Source: Streptomyces monomycini (GTDB lineage: Bacteria > Actinomycetota > Actinomycetes > Streptomycetales > Streptomycetaceae). Taken from it: a stretch of DNA of 64,000 bases. The DNA lies in NCBI RefSeq assembly GCF_022271435.1, contig NZ_JAFIQY010000027.1:49706-113705 (forward strand). The letters run 5' to 3'. Of the stretch, positions 17,296 through 26,143 are shown one piece after another. A program made the position numbers and the translations under genes. The notes beneath the pieces are model-generated. The model was given only the letters and a program-made list of their open reading frames with translations. It did not search any database and was not told the DNA's origin. Positions within the stretch are counted from its first letter, which is position 1, and every line of letters begins with the position of its first letter.

Positions 17296-17847
17296 CTACA
17301 CGCGCAGGACCGAGAGCCGGGCGAGGTGTTTGTGGCGGGGGACCGGTGGCGGCAGGGGGCGCAGGCCGCGCAGCAGCCGGGCCCGTACGGCGGCCAGGAG
17401 GTCGGCGGCCTGCCGGCCCAGCAACCGTCCCGTACGGACGAGGACGAGTACGCAGAGGGAGAGCACGGCCAGGCAGACCGCGCCGGGATTCATGGCGTGG
17501 TGGTCGTCGGCGGTGGCGGAGCCCCGGGCGCGGGGCGGAACCTGAGGCGCGGACTGTGCCTGTATCGGGTGGTGTGCCTGAGGTGCCGACTGTGCCTGTA
17601 TCGGGTGGTGTACCGGCGGTGCGTGTCCAGTCTGTAGCGCGTGCTGCGTCTCAGGGCCCGGGCGCGCCTCGCCGACGGGCTGTCCCTGATGTGCCGCGGG
17701 CAGCGGCCCCGAACCGTGCCCGCCCACCGGGTGCCCCAGCGTGTGCATGCCGACGATGCCGACGATCAGCGCGGCGAACAGCAGCAGGCGGCCGCACCAC
17801 CCGGCTGCCTTCCCCCGGCTTCCCCGGCTTCGCACTGCGTACGGCAT
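17296..17847 (-). CDS. His-rich membrane protein, probable copper-associated (DUF6153-like)
   Basis: 183 residues from the ATG at 17847, preceded by GGGAGGA at 8 bases. One hydrophobic segment (LLLFAALIVGIVGMHTLGHP, about 20-40), then a His/Gln/Pro-rich extracytoplasmic loop with repeated HHPIQAQSAPQ units and DDHHAMNPGAV, then a second helix (AVCLAVLSLCVLVLVRTG) and a basic tail. Layout and neighbourhood recall the DUF6153 family found near copper genes in Streptomyces (memory-based). It precedes the multicopper oxidase, and a CsoR-like palindrome lies 36 bases upstream of its start, so a role in copper binding or delivery is inferred. Confidence 0.7.
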   Translation of the reverse strand: MPYAVRSRGSRGKAAGWCGRLLLFAALIVGIVGMHTLGHPVGGHGSGPLPAAHQGQPVGEARPGPETQHALQTGHAPPVHHPIQAQSAPQAHHPIQAQSAPQVPPRARGSATADDHHAMNPGAVCLAVLSLCVLVLVRTGRLLGRQAADLLAAVRARLLRGLRPLPPPVPRHKHLARLSVLRV

Positions 17848-17882
17848 CTCGACGGTCCTCCCGGTACCACTGCCCAGCACCC

Positions 17883-17897
17883 TACCCCTGCGGGGTA
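17883..17897. promoter_or_regulatory. CsoR-type copper operator (candidate)
   Basis: Perfect palindrome TACCCC-TGC-GGGGTA, 36 bases upstream of the His-rich protein start. It closely fits the TACCC...GGGTA pattern described for CsoR sites in Bacillus and Streptomyces. CsoR releases DNA when bound to Cu(I). Confidence 0.7.
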
Positions 17898-17984
17898 TGC
17901 CGCTCCCGAGCACCCCGATCCGCGCCGACTTTGCCTATCCTTGACCTTCCCAGACGCCCCAGGCGTCCCAGCCCGACCCCCAGG

Positions 17985-18689
17985 ATGCCCGTGCAGCCGA
18001 GCAAGAGCCGTCGTGCCGCCCCCGTACTCCTCCTGCTCGGTGCGGTGGCGTACACCGCCTGGGTCCTGGAGGTCGTCCTGTCCACCGGCCTCGACCCGGT
18101 CCGGACGTACGTCAGCGAACTGGCCGCCGCCGACCAGCCGCTCGGCGGCCTGTTCCGCGCGACGGACCTGCTCGCCGGACTGCTGGTACTGGCGGGTGCG
18201 GTCGCCGCGCTCTGCACCTTTCCTCGCCGCCCCTGGGCCATGGCGGGCTGGGCGGCGCTCGCCCTCTTCGGCGCCGCCACCGCCGTCGACTCCCGGCTGC
18301 CGCTGAGCTGCGCGCCCACCAGCGACCCGGAGTGCGCGGCCCGCGAGACCGCGGGCCTGGTGCCCGCCACCCACACCGCGCACGCGATCAGCAGCTCGCT
18401 GGCCATGGTGGGCGCCCTGGCCGCGCTGGTCCTGCTGACCGTGGCCGCCCGCCGGTACGGCTGGTGGCCGCCGCTCGGCCGTGTCGCACCGTGGCTGACC
18501 CTGGCCGAACTGGCCGCCACCGCCTGGACGCTCTCCTCCATCGCGGCCTTCACCGAAGGCCACGGCACCTGGGCGCTGGGCGTCGGCCAGCGCCTCCAGG
18601 TCCTGTTCGTCGCCCTGTACGTCGGGCTGCTCGCGTGGTGTGTCGGGCGAGCGGGCACCACTACGGGGAGGGAAGGGGAACCGGTATGA
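17985..18689 (+). CDS. DUF998-type integral membrane protein
   Basis: 234 residues from the ATG at 17985. About six transmembrane helices; the first loop TGLDPVRTYVSELAAADQP matches the DUF998 pattern (…S.LS…). Function unknown; the family consists of about 200-residue membrane proteins of actinobacteria. The stop is coupled (ATGA) to the alpha/beta hydrolase gene. It is divergent from the copper genes and could share the CsoR-like region 88 bases upstream, but the dyad is closer to the reverse-strand gene. Confidence 0.85.
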   Translation: MPVQPSKSRRAAPVLLLLGAVAYTAWVLEVVLSTGLDPVRTYVSELAAADQPLGGLFRATDLLAGLLVLAGAVAALCTFPRRPWAMAGWAALALFGAATAVDSRLPLSCAPTSDPECAARETAGLVPATHTAHAISSSLAMVGALAALVLLTVAARRYGWWPPLGRVAPWLTLAELAATAWTLSSIAAFTEGHGTWALGVGQRLQVLFVALYVGLLAWCVGRAGTTTGREGEPV

Positions 18690-19624
18690 GCGGGGACGGC
18701 GAGCGGCGGAGGCGGCAGAGCACGAGAGACGGCACGAAGGGATTCCCGGGCGTCCCCGCCCCCGGCCGCATGCTGCGCGTGGACGGCGTGGTGCTGCACG
18801 TGCTGCGCGAGGGCAGCGGCCCGGTGTGCGTGCTCAGTGGCGGGCTGGGCATGAGCTGGTTCGACTGGGACGCGGTCGCGGCCCGGCTCGCCCCGCACCG
18901 TACGGTGGTCCGCTTCGACCGGCCCGGCCTGGGGCTGAGCGCGCCCGCCCAGGAGCCGCCCACCGCCGTGGGCGAGGCGGCCCGTATCGCCCACGTCCTG
19001 GACGCGCTCGGGCTGCCCGGCTCGTGCACCGTCGTCGGCCACAGCCTGGCCGCCTTCCACGCCGAGGCGTTCGCGCGGCTGTACCCGGACCGCACCGCGG
19101 GCATCGTGCTCGCCGACGGCAGCGTGGAGGAGGACCCACGGCCGCTGCTGCCGCGTGCCGTCCGTACGGCCTGGGCGGGCGGCCTGGCCTCCGTGCTCTC
19201 GGCGGCCGGGGTGCCGCGCGCCCTCGGCCCGGCCGCGCGCCGGCTGACCACCCGCGTCCTGACCGTGCGCGACCATCCGCGTGATCCGTACGAGACCGGT
19301 GCCTACCGCACCAGCCGGGTGCTGCGCGCCTGCGCCTTGGAGAACGCGATGTACGGCTACCAGGCCGCCGAGGTGGCCGCGCTGCGCCCGGACCGTCCGC
19401 TGCACGGCGTGCCGGTGACGGTCCTGGCGGCGTACGAGGGCAGCGAGACACCGCGGGAACTGCGCTGGCTGGAGCGGCAGCGGGCACTGGCCGCACAGCT
19501 CGGCGGCACCTTCGCCGTCGCCGCCCCGGCCGGACACCTGGTGATGGCCGACGCGCCGGACGCGGTGGCCACGGCGGTCCTGTCGCTCACCCCTGACCTG
19601 GAGGGCCCGCAGCGCGGACGCTGA
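18686..19624 (+). CDS. Alpha/beta-fold hydrolase
   Basis: 312 residues, start coupled to the DUF998 stop and preceded by GGGAAGGGGAA. Alpha/beta hydrolase fold with nucleophile elbow GHSLA (Ser about 120), oxyanion region LSGGLGMSWFDWD, and a C-terminal histidine in PAGHLVMADAP. Related to haloperoxidase/lipase-like enzymes of family AB_hydrolase_1. The first about 25 residues are charged and probably disordered. Substrate unknown; co-expression with DUF998 suggests a membrane-related ester or lipid substrate, which is inference. Confidence 0.88.
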   Translation: MSGDGERRRRQSTRDGTKGFPGVPAPGRMLRVDGVVLHVLREGSGPVCVLSGGLGMSWFDWDAVAARLAPHRTVVRFDRPGLGLSAPAQEPPTAVGEAARIAHVLDALGLPGSCTVVGHSLAAFHAEAFARLYPDRTAGIVLADGSVEEDPRPLLPRAVRTAWAGGLASVLSAAGVPRALGPAARRLTTRVLTVRDHPRDPYETGAYRTSRVLRACALENAMYGYQAAEVAALRPDRPLHGVPVTVLAAYEGSETPRELRWLERQRALAAQLGGTFAVAAPAGHLVMADAPDAVATAVLSLTPDLEGPQRGR

Positions 19625-19757
19625 ACCCGCCGTCCACAGTCGGGCAGCGGCCTCCCGCTCAGCGTCCGGCAGGCCGTGTCGGTCGTGACCGACCGGATCG
19701 GGAGCTACGTCGTGACGTAGCCGGCCGGCCGAACCGCGCCGGTGGAATCGCAGGCGC

Positions 19758-20375
19758 TCACGGCTTCGCCGTCCGCCGCGCCCGCAGCTCGAAGAACTGC
19801 GGTACGGACGCGGCGCCCACGAACGCGTCCCACAGGCGGTCGGCGTCCGCGCCGGTGGGCGTGGGCGCCACCACGGGCCCGAAGAAGCCGCGTTCGCCGC
19901 GGCGGGTGGTGAGGACCGTGACGGGCGAGCCCGCGTCCTCGCCGGAGTACTCCTGCGCCTGCTCGCGGGCCCGGGCCACCGGCCGGTCCAGCGCGGCGTC
20001 GTGCAGCACGTCGGCATAGGTCGCGGCGCCCGCCTCCGCCAGGCACCGTTCGGCCAGCTCCGGCGACGGGTCGGCGTCGCCGTCGAACACCGCGGCGCCG
20101 TACGCGGCGTACACCGTGCCGGTCAGGGTGTCCCGGCCGTCGGCGTGCGCGGCCTCGGCCAGCCGCAGCAGGCAGCGGCTCCCGGCGGCGGCCGGGCGGC
20201 GCTTGGCGGGCAACTCGTCCAGGGGCGCCCCGTCGGTCAGGTCGAAGGCGCGGTAGGACAGCGGGATGCCCCGGCGCCCGGTGGCGTCCGCCAGCCAGCG
20301 TGCGGTGCGCCAGGTCCAGGGGCACGCGGAGTCGAAGTAGAACGTCACGGCCGTGACGTCGAAGTGCTTGCTCAC
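19758..20375 (-). CDS. DsbA-like thioredoxin-fold protein (mycothiol-dependent nitroreductase type)
   Basis: 205 residues from a GTG at 20375 with GGAGAA upstream. The N-terminus AVTFYFDSACPWTWRTARWL is the active site of the DsbA/FrnE-like group annotated in actinobacteria as Rv2466c-type mycothiol-dependent oxidoreductase; here the motif is CPWT, with one cysteine rather than CxxC. No signal peptide, so cytoplasmic and likely acting on mycothiol mixed disulfides. The conserved GSPVTVL cis-proline loop (about 145) is present. Monocistronic and divergent from glnA2. The mycothiol assignment is by family resemblance only. Confidence 0.85.
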   Translation of the reverse strand: MSKHFDVTAVTFYFDSACPWTWRTARWLADATGRRGIPLSYRAFDLTDGAPLDELPAKRRPAAAGSRCLLRLAEAAHADGRDTLTGTVYAAYGAAVFDGDADPSPELAERCLAEAGAATYADVLHDAALDRPVARAREQAQEYSGEDAGSPVTVLTTRRGERGFFGPVVAPTPTGADADRLWDAFVGAASVPQFFELRARRTAKP

Positions 20376-20673
20376 GGGTTCTCCTCGGCCGTCGGCGGGC
20401 ACTCGGGGGGAGGCGCGGACCAGGGCGGGCCCGGCGCGGCGGCACGGCCCCGGGTGCCAGTGGGGCAAAGCGGGACGATCCGGGCCGCCCTCTCCCGGAG
20501 TACCGCCCACCGCCCCCGGGCAAACGTGCCGGTGTCGCCCCGGGTCCGGCGGTTCTGTTCCCGGCCGAGGGTGCGTAATGTGACGGTAACCCCCTCACGT
20601 GATACTGGTGTGCCACACCTCGTTGCCCGATGGGGTGGGGACAGGCCGATTGACCTGCAAGGATTGGTGAGCC
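20376..20673. other. Divergent intergenic region of the DsbA-like gene and glnA2
   Basis: No gene seen in 298 bases. An AT-richer patch at 20576-20620 (AATGTGACGGTAAC and GTGATACTGG) probably carries the glnA2 promoter. The glnA2 start is preceded by AAGGATTGGTGAGCC. Confidence 0.4.
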
Positions 20674-22035
20674 ATGGACAAGCAGCAGGAGTTTGTGCTC
20701 CGTACGCTGGAGGAGCGCGACATCCGCTTCGTACGACTGTGGTTCACCGACGTGCTGGGGTTCCTGAAGTCCGTGGCCGTGGCCCCCGCCGAACTGGAGC
20801 AGGCGTTCGACGAGGGTATCGGCTTCGACGGCTCCGCGATCGAGGGTTTCGCGCGGGTGTACGAGTCCGACATGATCGCCAAGCCGGACCCGGGCACCTT
20901 CCAGATCCTGCCCTGGCGCGCCGAGGCCCCCGGCACCGCCCGGATGTTCTGCGACATCCTGATGCCCGACGGCTCCCCGTCCTACGCCGACCCGCGCTAC
21001 GTCCTCAAGCGCATCCTGGCCAAGACCTCCGACCTCGGCTTCACCTTCTACACCCACCCCGAGATCGAGTTCTTCCTGCTCAAGGACAAGCCGGTGGACG
21101 GCACCCGGCCGAGCCCGGCCGACTCCTCCGGCTACTTCGACCACACCCCGCAGAACGTCGGCATGGACTTCCGCCGCCAGGCGATCACCATGCTCGAATC
21201 GATGGGCATCTCGGTCGAGTTCAGCCACCACGAGGGCGCCCCCGGCCAGCAGGAGATCGACCTGCGCTACGCCGACGCGCTGTCCACCGCCGACAACATC
21301 ATGACGTTCCGGCTGGTGATGAAGCAGGTCGCGCTGGAGCAGGGCGTGCAGGCCACGTTCATGCCCAAGCCGTTCTCGGAGTACCCGGGTTCGGGCATGC
21401 ACTCCCACCTCTCGCTGTTCGAGGGCGACCGCAACGCCTTCCACGAGTCCGGCGCCGAGTACCAGCTCTCCAAGGTCGGCCGTTCCTTCATCGCCGGCCT
21501 GCTGCGGCACGCGGGCGAGATCTCCGCCGTCACCAACCAGTGGGTCAACTCCTACAAGCGCATCTGGGGCGGCGCCAACCGCACCGCGGGCGCCGGCGGC
21601 GAGGCCCCCTCGTACATCTGCTGGGGCCACAACAACCGCTCCGCGCTCATCCGCGTCCCCATGTACAAGCCGGGCAAGATGGGCTCCACCCGGGTCGAGG
21701 TCCGCTCCATCGACTCCGGCGCCAACCCCTACCTGACCTACGCGGTGCTGCTGGCCGCCGGCCTCAAGGGCATCGAGGAGGGGTACGAGCTCCCGGCCGG
21801 CGCCGACGACGACGTGTGGGCGCTGTCCGACTCCGAGCGCCGCGCCATGGGCATCGAGCCGCTGCCGCAGAACCTCGGCGAGGCCATCGAGCTGATGGAG
21901 CGCAGCGAACTGGTCGCGGAGACCCTCGGTGAGCACGTCTTCGACTTCTTCCTGCGCAACAAGAAGCAGGAATGGGAGGAATACCGCTCCGAGGTGACCG
22001 CGTTCGAGCTGCGCAAGATGCTGCCGGTCCTGTGA
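20674..22035 (+). CDS. glnA2: Glutamine synthetase-like ligase GlnA2 (probable gamma-glutamylpolyamine synthetase)
   Basis: 453 residues, the usual length of class I-beta/GlnA2 enzymes. Beta-grasp N-terminal domain, then the catalytic domain with GFDGSAIEGF, THPEIEFFL, EFSHHEGAPGQQEID, GSGMHSHLSLF, the ATP-binding TNQWVNSYKRI and NRSALIRVP. In Streptomyces coelicolor the GlnA2 protein is reported to glutamylate polyamines rather than make glutamine. The adenylylation loop of true GlnA (NLYDLPPEE-type) is not evident: the C-terminal part reads ADDDVWALSDSERRAMG. The stop overlaps the glnE start by 4 bases. Confidence 0.93.
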   Translation: MDKQQEFVLRTLEERDIRFVRLWFTDVLGFLKSVAVAPAELEQAFDEGIGFDGSAIEGFARVYESDMIAKPDPGTFQILPWRAEAPGTARMFCDILMPDGSPSYADPRYVLKRILAKTSDLGFTFYTHPEIEFFLLKDKPVDGTRPSPADSSGYFDHTPQNVGMDFRRQAITMLESMGISVEFSHHEGAPGQQEIDLRYADALSTADNIMTFRLVMKQVALEQGVQATFMPKPFSEYPGSGMHSHLSLFEGDRNAFHESGAEYQLSKVGRSFIAGLLRHAGEISAVTNQWVNSYKRIWGGANRTAGAGGEAPSYICWGHNNRSALIRVPMYKPGKMGSTRVEVRSIDSGANPYLTYAVLLAAGLKGIEEGYELPAGADDDVWALSDSERRAMGIEPLPQNLGEAIELMERSELVAETLGEHVFDFFLRNKKQEWEEYRSEVTAFELRKMLPVL

Positions 22036-25000
22036 CCGCGCACCCCGCTCCGCAGGGCCAGGGGCGGCGCAGCAGCGCCTTCTCGCGGCTGCTGCGGTAC
22101 GGCTTCACCGACCCGTCGGCGGCGGGGCGGCTGCTGGAGGCGCCCGAACTGGCCGCCGTACGGGACGACTCGGTGCTCCTGGAGGCGCTGGGCGGCACCG
22201 CCGACCCGGACCTGGCGCTGACCGCGCTGGTGCGGCTGGCGGAGGCGCAGGACGAGGACGAGCGGCACAAGCTGCTGTCCACGCTGATCACCGCGAAGCC
22301 GCTGCGCGACCGGCTGCTGGGGGTGCTCGGCGCGTCCGAGGCGCTCGGCGACCACCTCGTACGGCATCCGCGCGACTGGCAGTCGCTGGTCACGTACGAG
22401 GCGGCCGACCTGCACCCGACCACGCCGGAGTTCGAGGCGGCGCTGGCCGAGGGCGTCTGGGGCGAGCGGGGCCGGGACCGGCCGCGCCCGGACGCGCTGC
22501 GCGCCGCGTACCGCCGGTGCCTGCTGGGTATCGCGGCGCGCGACGTGTGCGGGACGACCGACCTGGCCGAGACCGCCGCGGAGCTGGCCGACCTGGCGAC
22601 CGCGACGGTACGCGCCGCGCTGGAGATCGCCGGTGAGGAGCAGCCCACCGACGCCGCCGCCTGCCGGCTCGCCGTCATCGCGATGGGCAAGTGCGGCGGC
22701 CGGGAGCTGAACTACGTCTCGGACGTGGACGTCATCTTCGTCGCGGAGGCGCGCGACGGCACCGAGGAGGCCAAGGCGCTCCAGGCCGCGACGCGGCTGG
22801 CGGGCCGGATGATGCGGGTGTGCTCGGACGTCACCGCCGAGGGCACGATCTGGCCGGTGGACGCCAACCTGCGCCCCGAGGGCCGCAACGGCCCGCTCGT
22901 GCGTACCCTCAACAGCCACCTCGCCTACTACGAACGCTGGGCCAAGACCTGGGAGTTCCAGGCCCTGCTCAAGGCCCGGCCGATGGCGGGCGACGAAGAG
23001 CTGGGCAAGGAGTACGTGGCCGCGGTCACCCCGCTGGTCTGGCAGGTCTCCGAGCGCGAGAACTTCGTGACCGACGTACGGCAGATGCGCCGCCGCGTCG
23101 TGGAGAACATCCCCGCCGCCCAGGTCGACCGGGAACTGAAGCTGGGGCCCGGCGGGCTGCGCGACGTGGAGTTCGCCGTCCAGCTCCTGCAACTGGTGCA
23201 CGGCCGCAGCGACGGGACGCTGCACAGCCCGAGCACCCTGGAAGCCCTCTCGGCGCTGGCGTCCGGCGGCTACGTGGGCCGCGAGGACGCCAAGGCGCTC
23301 GACGCGGCGTACTGCTTCCTGCGCACGCTGGAACACCGCATCCAGCTCTACAAGCTCCGCCGTACCCACCTGATGCCCGAGGACGAGCCCGACCTGCGGC
23401 GCCTCGCCCGCTCCATGGGCCAGCGCACCGAACCGGTGGCGACGCTGCGCAAGGAGTGGAAGTGGCACGCCCGCGAGGTACGGCGGCTGCACGAGAAACT
23501 GTTCTACCGGCCGCTGCTGGACGCCGTCGCGCACCTGGAGCCCGGCGGCACCCGGCTCTCCGCCAAGGCCGCCGGCCAGCGCCTCGAAGCGCTCGGCTAC
23601 GCCGACCCGGTCGCCGCGCTGCGCCACCTCGAAGCGCTGGCCTCCGGTGTCACGCGCAAGGCCGCCATCCAGCGCACCCTGCTGCCGGTCCTGCTCGCCT
23701 GGTTCGCGGACTCCGCCGACCCGGACGCCGGACTGCTCAACTTCCGCAAGGTCTCCGACGCGCTCGGCAAGACCCCCTGGTACCTGCGGCTGCTGCGCGA
23801 CGAGGGCGCCGCCGCCGAGAACCTGGCCCGTGTCCTGTCGGCCGGCCGCTTCGCCCCCGACCTGCTGCTGCGCGCCCCCGAGGCGGTCGCGCTGCTCGGC
23901 GCCAAGGACGGGCTCCAGCCGCGTTCCCGTGCCGCGCTGGAGCAGGAGGTGCTGGCCGCGGTCGGCCGTGCGGAGGGTGCCGAGCAGGCCGTCGCCGCGG
24001 CCCGCGGGGTACGGCGGCGCGAGCTGTTCCGTACGGCCGCCGCCGACCTGATCGGCGCGTACGGCACCGAAGGCCACCCGGCCGAGGCGGACCGCGGCCA
24101 CGCCGCCGACGTGATCGGCACCGCCGTCTCCGACCTGACCGCCGCCACCATCGCGGGCGCGCTGCGCGCCGCCGTACGCGACCAGTGGGGCGACACCCTG
24201 CCCACCCGTTTCACCGTCATCGGGATGGGCCGCTTCGGCGGCCGGGAGCTGGGGTACGGCTCCGACGCCGACGTGCTGTTCGTGCACGAGCCCCGCGAGG
24301 GCGCCGACGAGCAGGAGGCCGCCAAGGCAGCGCACGCCGTCGCCAACGAGATGCGCCGCCTGCTCCAGCTGCCGTCCTCCGACCCGCCGCTGCCGATCGA
24401 CGCCGACCTGCGGCCGGAGGGCAAGACCGGACCGCTGGTCCGCACGCTCTCCTCCTACGCCGCCTACTACCGGCGCTGGTCGCTGGTGTGGGAGTCGCAG
24501 GCCCTGCTGCGCGCCGAGCCGGTCGCGGGCGACGCCGACCTGGGGGAGCGCTTCATCGAGCTGATCGGCCCGCTGCGCTACCCGATGGAGGGCCTGGGCG
24601 AGGACGCCGTACGGGAGATCCGCCGGCTCAAGGCCCGGATGGAGACCGAGCGGGTGCCGCGCGGCGCCGACCCGACCACCCACACCAAGCTGGGGCGCGG
24701 CGGCCTCAGCGACGTGGAGTGGACCGTACAGCTGCTCCAGATGCAGCACGCCTGGAACGAGCCGGGGCTGCGCACCACCCGTACCCGCACGGCGCTGGCA
24801 GCGGCCCGCGACGCGGGGCTGCTGGCCACGGAGGACGCGCAGATCCTGGACGAGGCGTGGGTGCTGGCGTCGCGGGTGCGCAACGCCACGATGCTGGTAC
24901 GGGGCCGTCCCGGCGACACGTTCCCGTCCGACGCGCGGGAGCTGGCGGCGGTGGGCCGCTACCTCGGGTACGAGGAGGGGCACGTCGGGGAGATGCTGGA

Positions 25001-25070
25001 CGACTACCGGCGGACGACCCGCAGGGCCCGCGCGGTGGTGGAGGAGATCTTCTACGGGGCGGCGGGCTGA
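22032..25070 (+). CDS. glnE: Bifunctional glutamine synthetase adenylyltransferase/adenylyl-removing enzyme
   Basis: 1012 residues from a GTG overlapping the glnA2 stop. GlnE transfers AMP to, and removes it from, a tyrosine of glutamine synthetase, tuning nitrogen assimilation. Two nucleotidyltransferase cores are visible: GMGKCGGRELNYVSDVDV (about 217) and GMGRFGGRELGYGSDADV (about 731), each followed by the GlnE helical domain (LGPGGLRDVEF; LGRGGLSDVEW). Family length is about 950-1000. The coupled glnA2-glnE order implies tight co-expression; the partner GlnA itself is not in this window. Confidence 0.96.
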   Translation: MTAHPAPQGQGRRSSAFSRLLRYGFTDPSAAGRLLEAPELAAVRDDSVLLEALGGTADPDLALTALVRLAEAQDEDERHKLLSTLITAKPLRDRLLGVLGASEALGDHLVRHPRDWQSLVTYEAADLHPTTPEFEAALAEGVWGERGRDRPRPDALRAAYRRCLLGIAARDVCGTTDLAETAAELADLATATVRAALEIAGEEQPTDAAACRLAVIAMGKCGGRELNYVSDVDVIFVAEARDGTEEAKALQAATRLAGRMMRVCSDVTAEGTIWPVDANLRPEGRNGPLVRTLNSHLAYYERWAKTWEFQALLKARPMAGDEELGKEYVAAVTPLVWQVSERENFVTDVRQMRRRVVENIPAAQVDRELKLGPGGLRDVEFAVQLLQLVHGRSDGTLHSPSTLEALSALASGGYVGREDAKALDAAYCFLRTLEHRIQLYKLRRTHLMPEDEPDLRRLARSMGQRTEPVATLRKEWKWHAREVRRLHEKLFYRPLLDAVAHLEPGGTRLSAKAAGQRLEALGYADPVAALRHLEALASGVTRKAAIQRTLLPVLLAWFADSADPDAGLLNFRKVSDALGKTPWYLRLLRDEGAAAENLARVLSAGRFAPDLLLRAPEAVALLGAKDGLQPRSRAALEQEVLAAVGRAEGAEQAVAAARGVRRRELFRTAAADLIGAYGTEGHPAEADRGHAADVIGTAVSDLTAATIAGALRAAVRDQWGDTLPTRFTVIGMGRFGGRELGYGSDADVLFVHEPREGADEQEAAKAAHAVANEMRRLLQLPSSDPPLPIDADLRPEGKTGPLVRTLSSYAAYYRRWSLVWESQALLRAEPVAGDADLGERFIELIGPLRYPMEGLGEDAVREIRRLKARMETERVPRGADPTTHTKLGRGGLSDVEWTVQLLQMQHAWNEPGLRTTRTRTALAAARDAGLLATEDAQILDEAWVLASRVRNATMLVRGRPGDTFPSDARELAAVGRYLGYEEGHVGEMLDDYRRTTRRARAVVEEIFYGAAG

Positions 25071-25072
25071 GG

Positions 25073-25136
25073 ACGGGCCCGGGGCGGGCAGGTCCGGGTC
25101 CGGCCGGCCCGGGCGGCCTGCGCTGGGCGGGCCCGT
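25073..25136. terminator. Long GC hairpin between glnE and the PAP2 gene
   Basis: Outer arms ACGGGCCC (25073-25080) / GGGCCCGT (25129-25136), inner GCAGG/CCTGC, within a 70-base gap between convergent genes. Likely a branched bidirectional terminator. Confidence 0.45.
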
Positions 25137-25140
25137 GGCC

Positions 25141-25977
25141 TCAGGCCGTGGCCACCCGCCGCGGCAGCCGGTGCGGCAGTGCCGCGTACCAGGCGAAGGC
25201 CAGGCCGATGCCGAAGGCGAGGCACAGGATGCCGCCCACCGCGTCGAGCCAGAAGTGGTTGGCGGTGGAGACGATGACGACCAGGGTCGTCGTCGGGTAG
25301 AGCAGGCCCAGCACCTTGGCCCACACCGGCTTGGCGATCAGCGCGATCATCACGCCGCACCACAGCGACCACCCTATGTGCATGGACGGCATCGCCGCGT
25401 ACTGGTTGGACATCGACGCCAGGTTGCCGGACGCCATCGAGCCCCAGGTGTGGTGGACGATGACGGTGTCGATGAAGCCGCCGCCGTTCATCAGGCGGGG
25501 CGGGGCCAGCGGGTAGAAGTAGTAGCCGACGAGGGCGACGCCCGTGGTGGCGAAGAGCGCGAGGCGGGCGGCCGCGTACCGGCCGGGGTGCCAGCGGTAG
25601 AGCCAGACCAGCACACCGATGGTCAGGATGAAGTGCAGCGTGGCGTAGTAATAGTTCATCGAGACGATGAGCCAGGTCACCGAGTCCACGGCGTGGTTGA
25701 CGGTCTTCTCCACCGCTATGCCGAGGGTCTGCTCGGCCTGCCAGATCCAGTCCGCGTTCTTCAGCGCCTGGGCCTTCTGCTCGGGCACGGCGTTGCGGAT
25801 GAGGGAGTACACCCAGTAGCTGACCGCGATCAGCAGGATCTCGAACCAGAGCCGCGGGGTACGGGGAGAGCGCAGGCGGGCCAGCCGGCCACCGGAGGGC
25901 GCACTCGGCGCTTCGTCCTCGGTGGGTGGCGGCACGGCCGTACGGCCGTCAAGAGTCTTCACATGCGCTTCACCCAT
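25141..25977 (-). CDS. PAP2-superfamily membrane phosphatase (Aur1/inositol-phosphoceramide-synthase-like)
   Basis: 278 residues; start ATG at 25977 has no good ribosome site, so a GTG at 25962 is possible. Cytoplasmic N-terminus of about 45 residues, then six transmembrane helices. PAP2 signature: YPLAPPRL (motif 1 variant), AAMPSMHIGWSLW (motif 2 with catalytic His) and TANHFWLDAVGG (motif 3). The arrangement resembles the bacterial Aur1/Ipt1-like group, which moves phosphoinositol or dephosphorylates undecaprenyl/lipid phosphates at the membrane. A perfect 15-base palindrome abuts the start and may be an operator. Confidence 0.9.
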   Translation of the reverse strand: MGEAHVKTLDGRTAVPPPTEDEAPSAPSGGRLARLRSPRTPRLWFEILLIAVSYWVYSLIRNAVPEQKAQALKNADWIWQAEQTLGIAVEKTVNHAVDSVTWLIVSMNYYYATLHFILTIGVLVWLYRWHPGRYAAARLALFATTGVALVGYYFYPLAPPRLMNGGGFIDTVIVHHTWGSMASGNLASMSNQYAAMPSMHIGWSLWCGVMIALIAKPVWAKVLGLLYPTTTLVVIVSTANHFWLDAVGGILCLAFGIGLAFAWYAALPHRLPRRVATA

Positions 25978-25978
25978 A

Positions 25979-25993
25979 GGCAGACAGTCTGCC
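25979..25993. promoter_or_regulatory. Palindrome at the PAP2 gene start
   Basis: GGCAGAC-A-GTCTGCC, perfect 7-base arms, directly upstream of the ATG at 25977. Could be an operator or a hairpin covering the ribosome site. Confidence 0.45.
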
Positions 25994-26067
25994 AGAAAGG
26001 GGTCGGCGGCCGATCACCCTCCGGTCGGGTCCTGCGGAGGCCCGCCTAGCACCTTAGGGGGAGGCGC

Positions 26068-26123
26068 GTCCCCCACCCCGGTCGGGGGTGGCTCTGCCTT
26101 TCGGCAGGGACGGACCGGTCCGT
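26068..26123. terminator. Candidate terminator hairpins after malR
   Basis: CCACCCCG-GT-CGGGGGTGG (about 26073-26091, one bulge) and the perfect palindrome ACGGACCGGTCCGT (26110-26123) lie in the gap after the malR stop, between two reverse-strand genes. Confidence 0.4.
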
Positions 26124-26143
26124 ACCGGACACCGCCGGACCTC

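Noticed and set aside
20570..20620. GlnR-box-like sequence before glnA2 (GTAAC...GTGATAC)
   Set aside because: The spacing and the GaAAC half do not fit the GlnR consensus, so no nitrogen regulator site is claimed.
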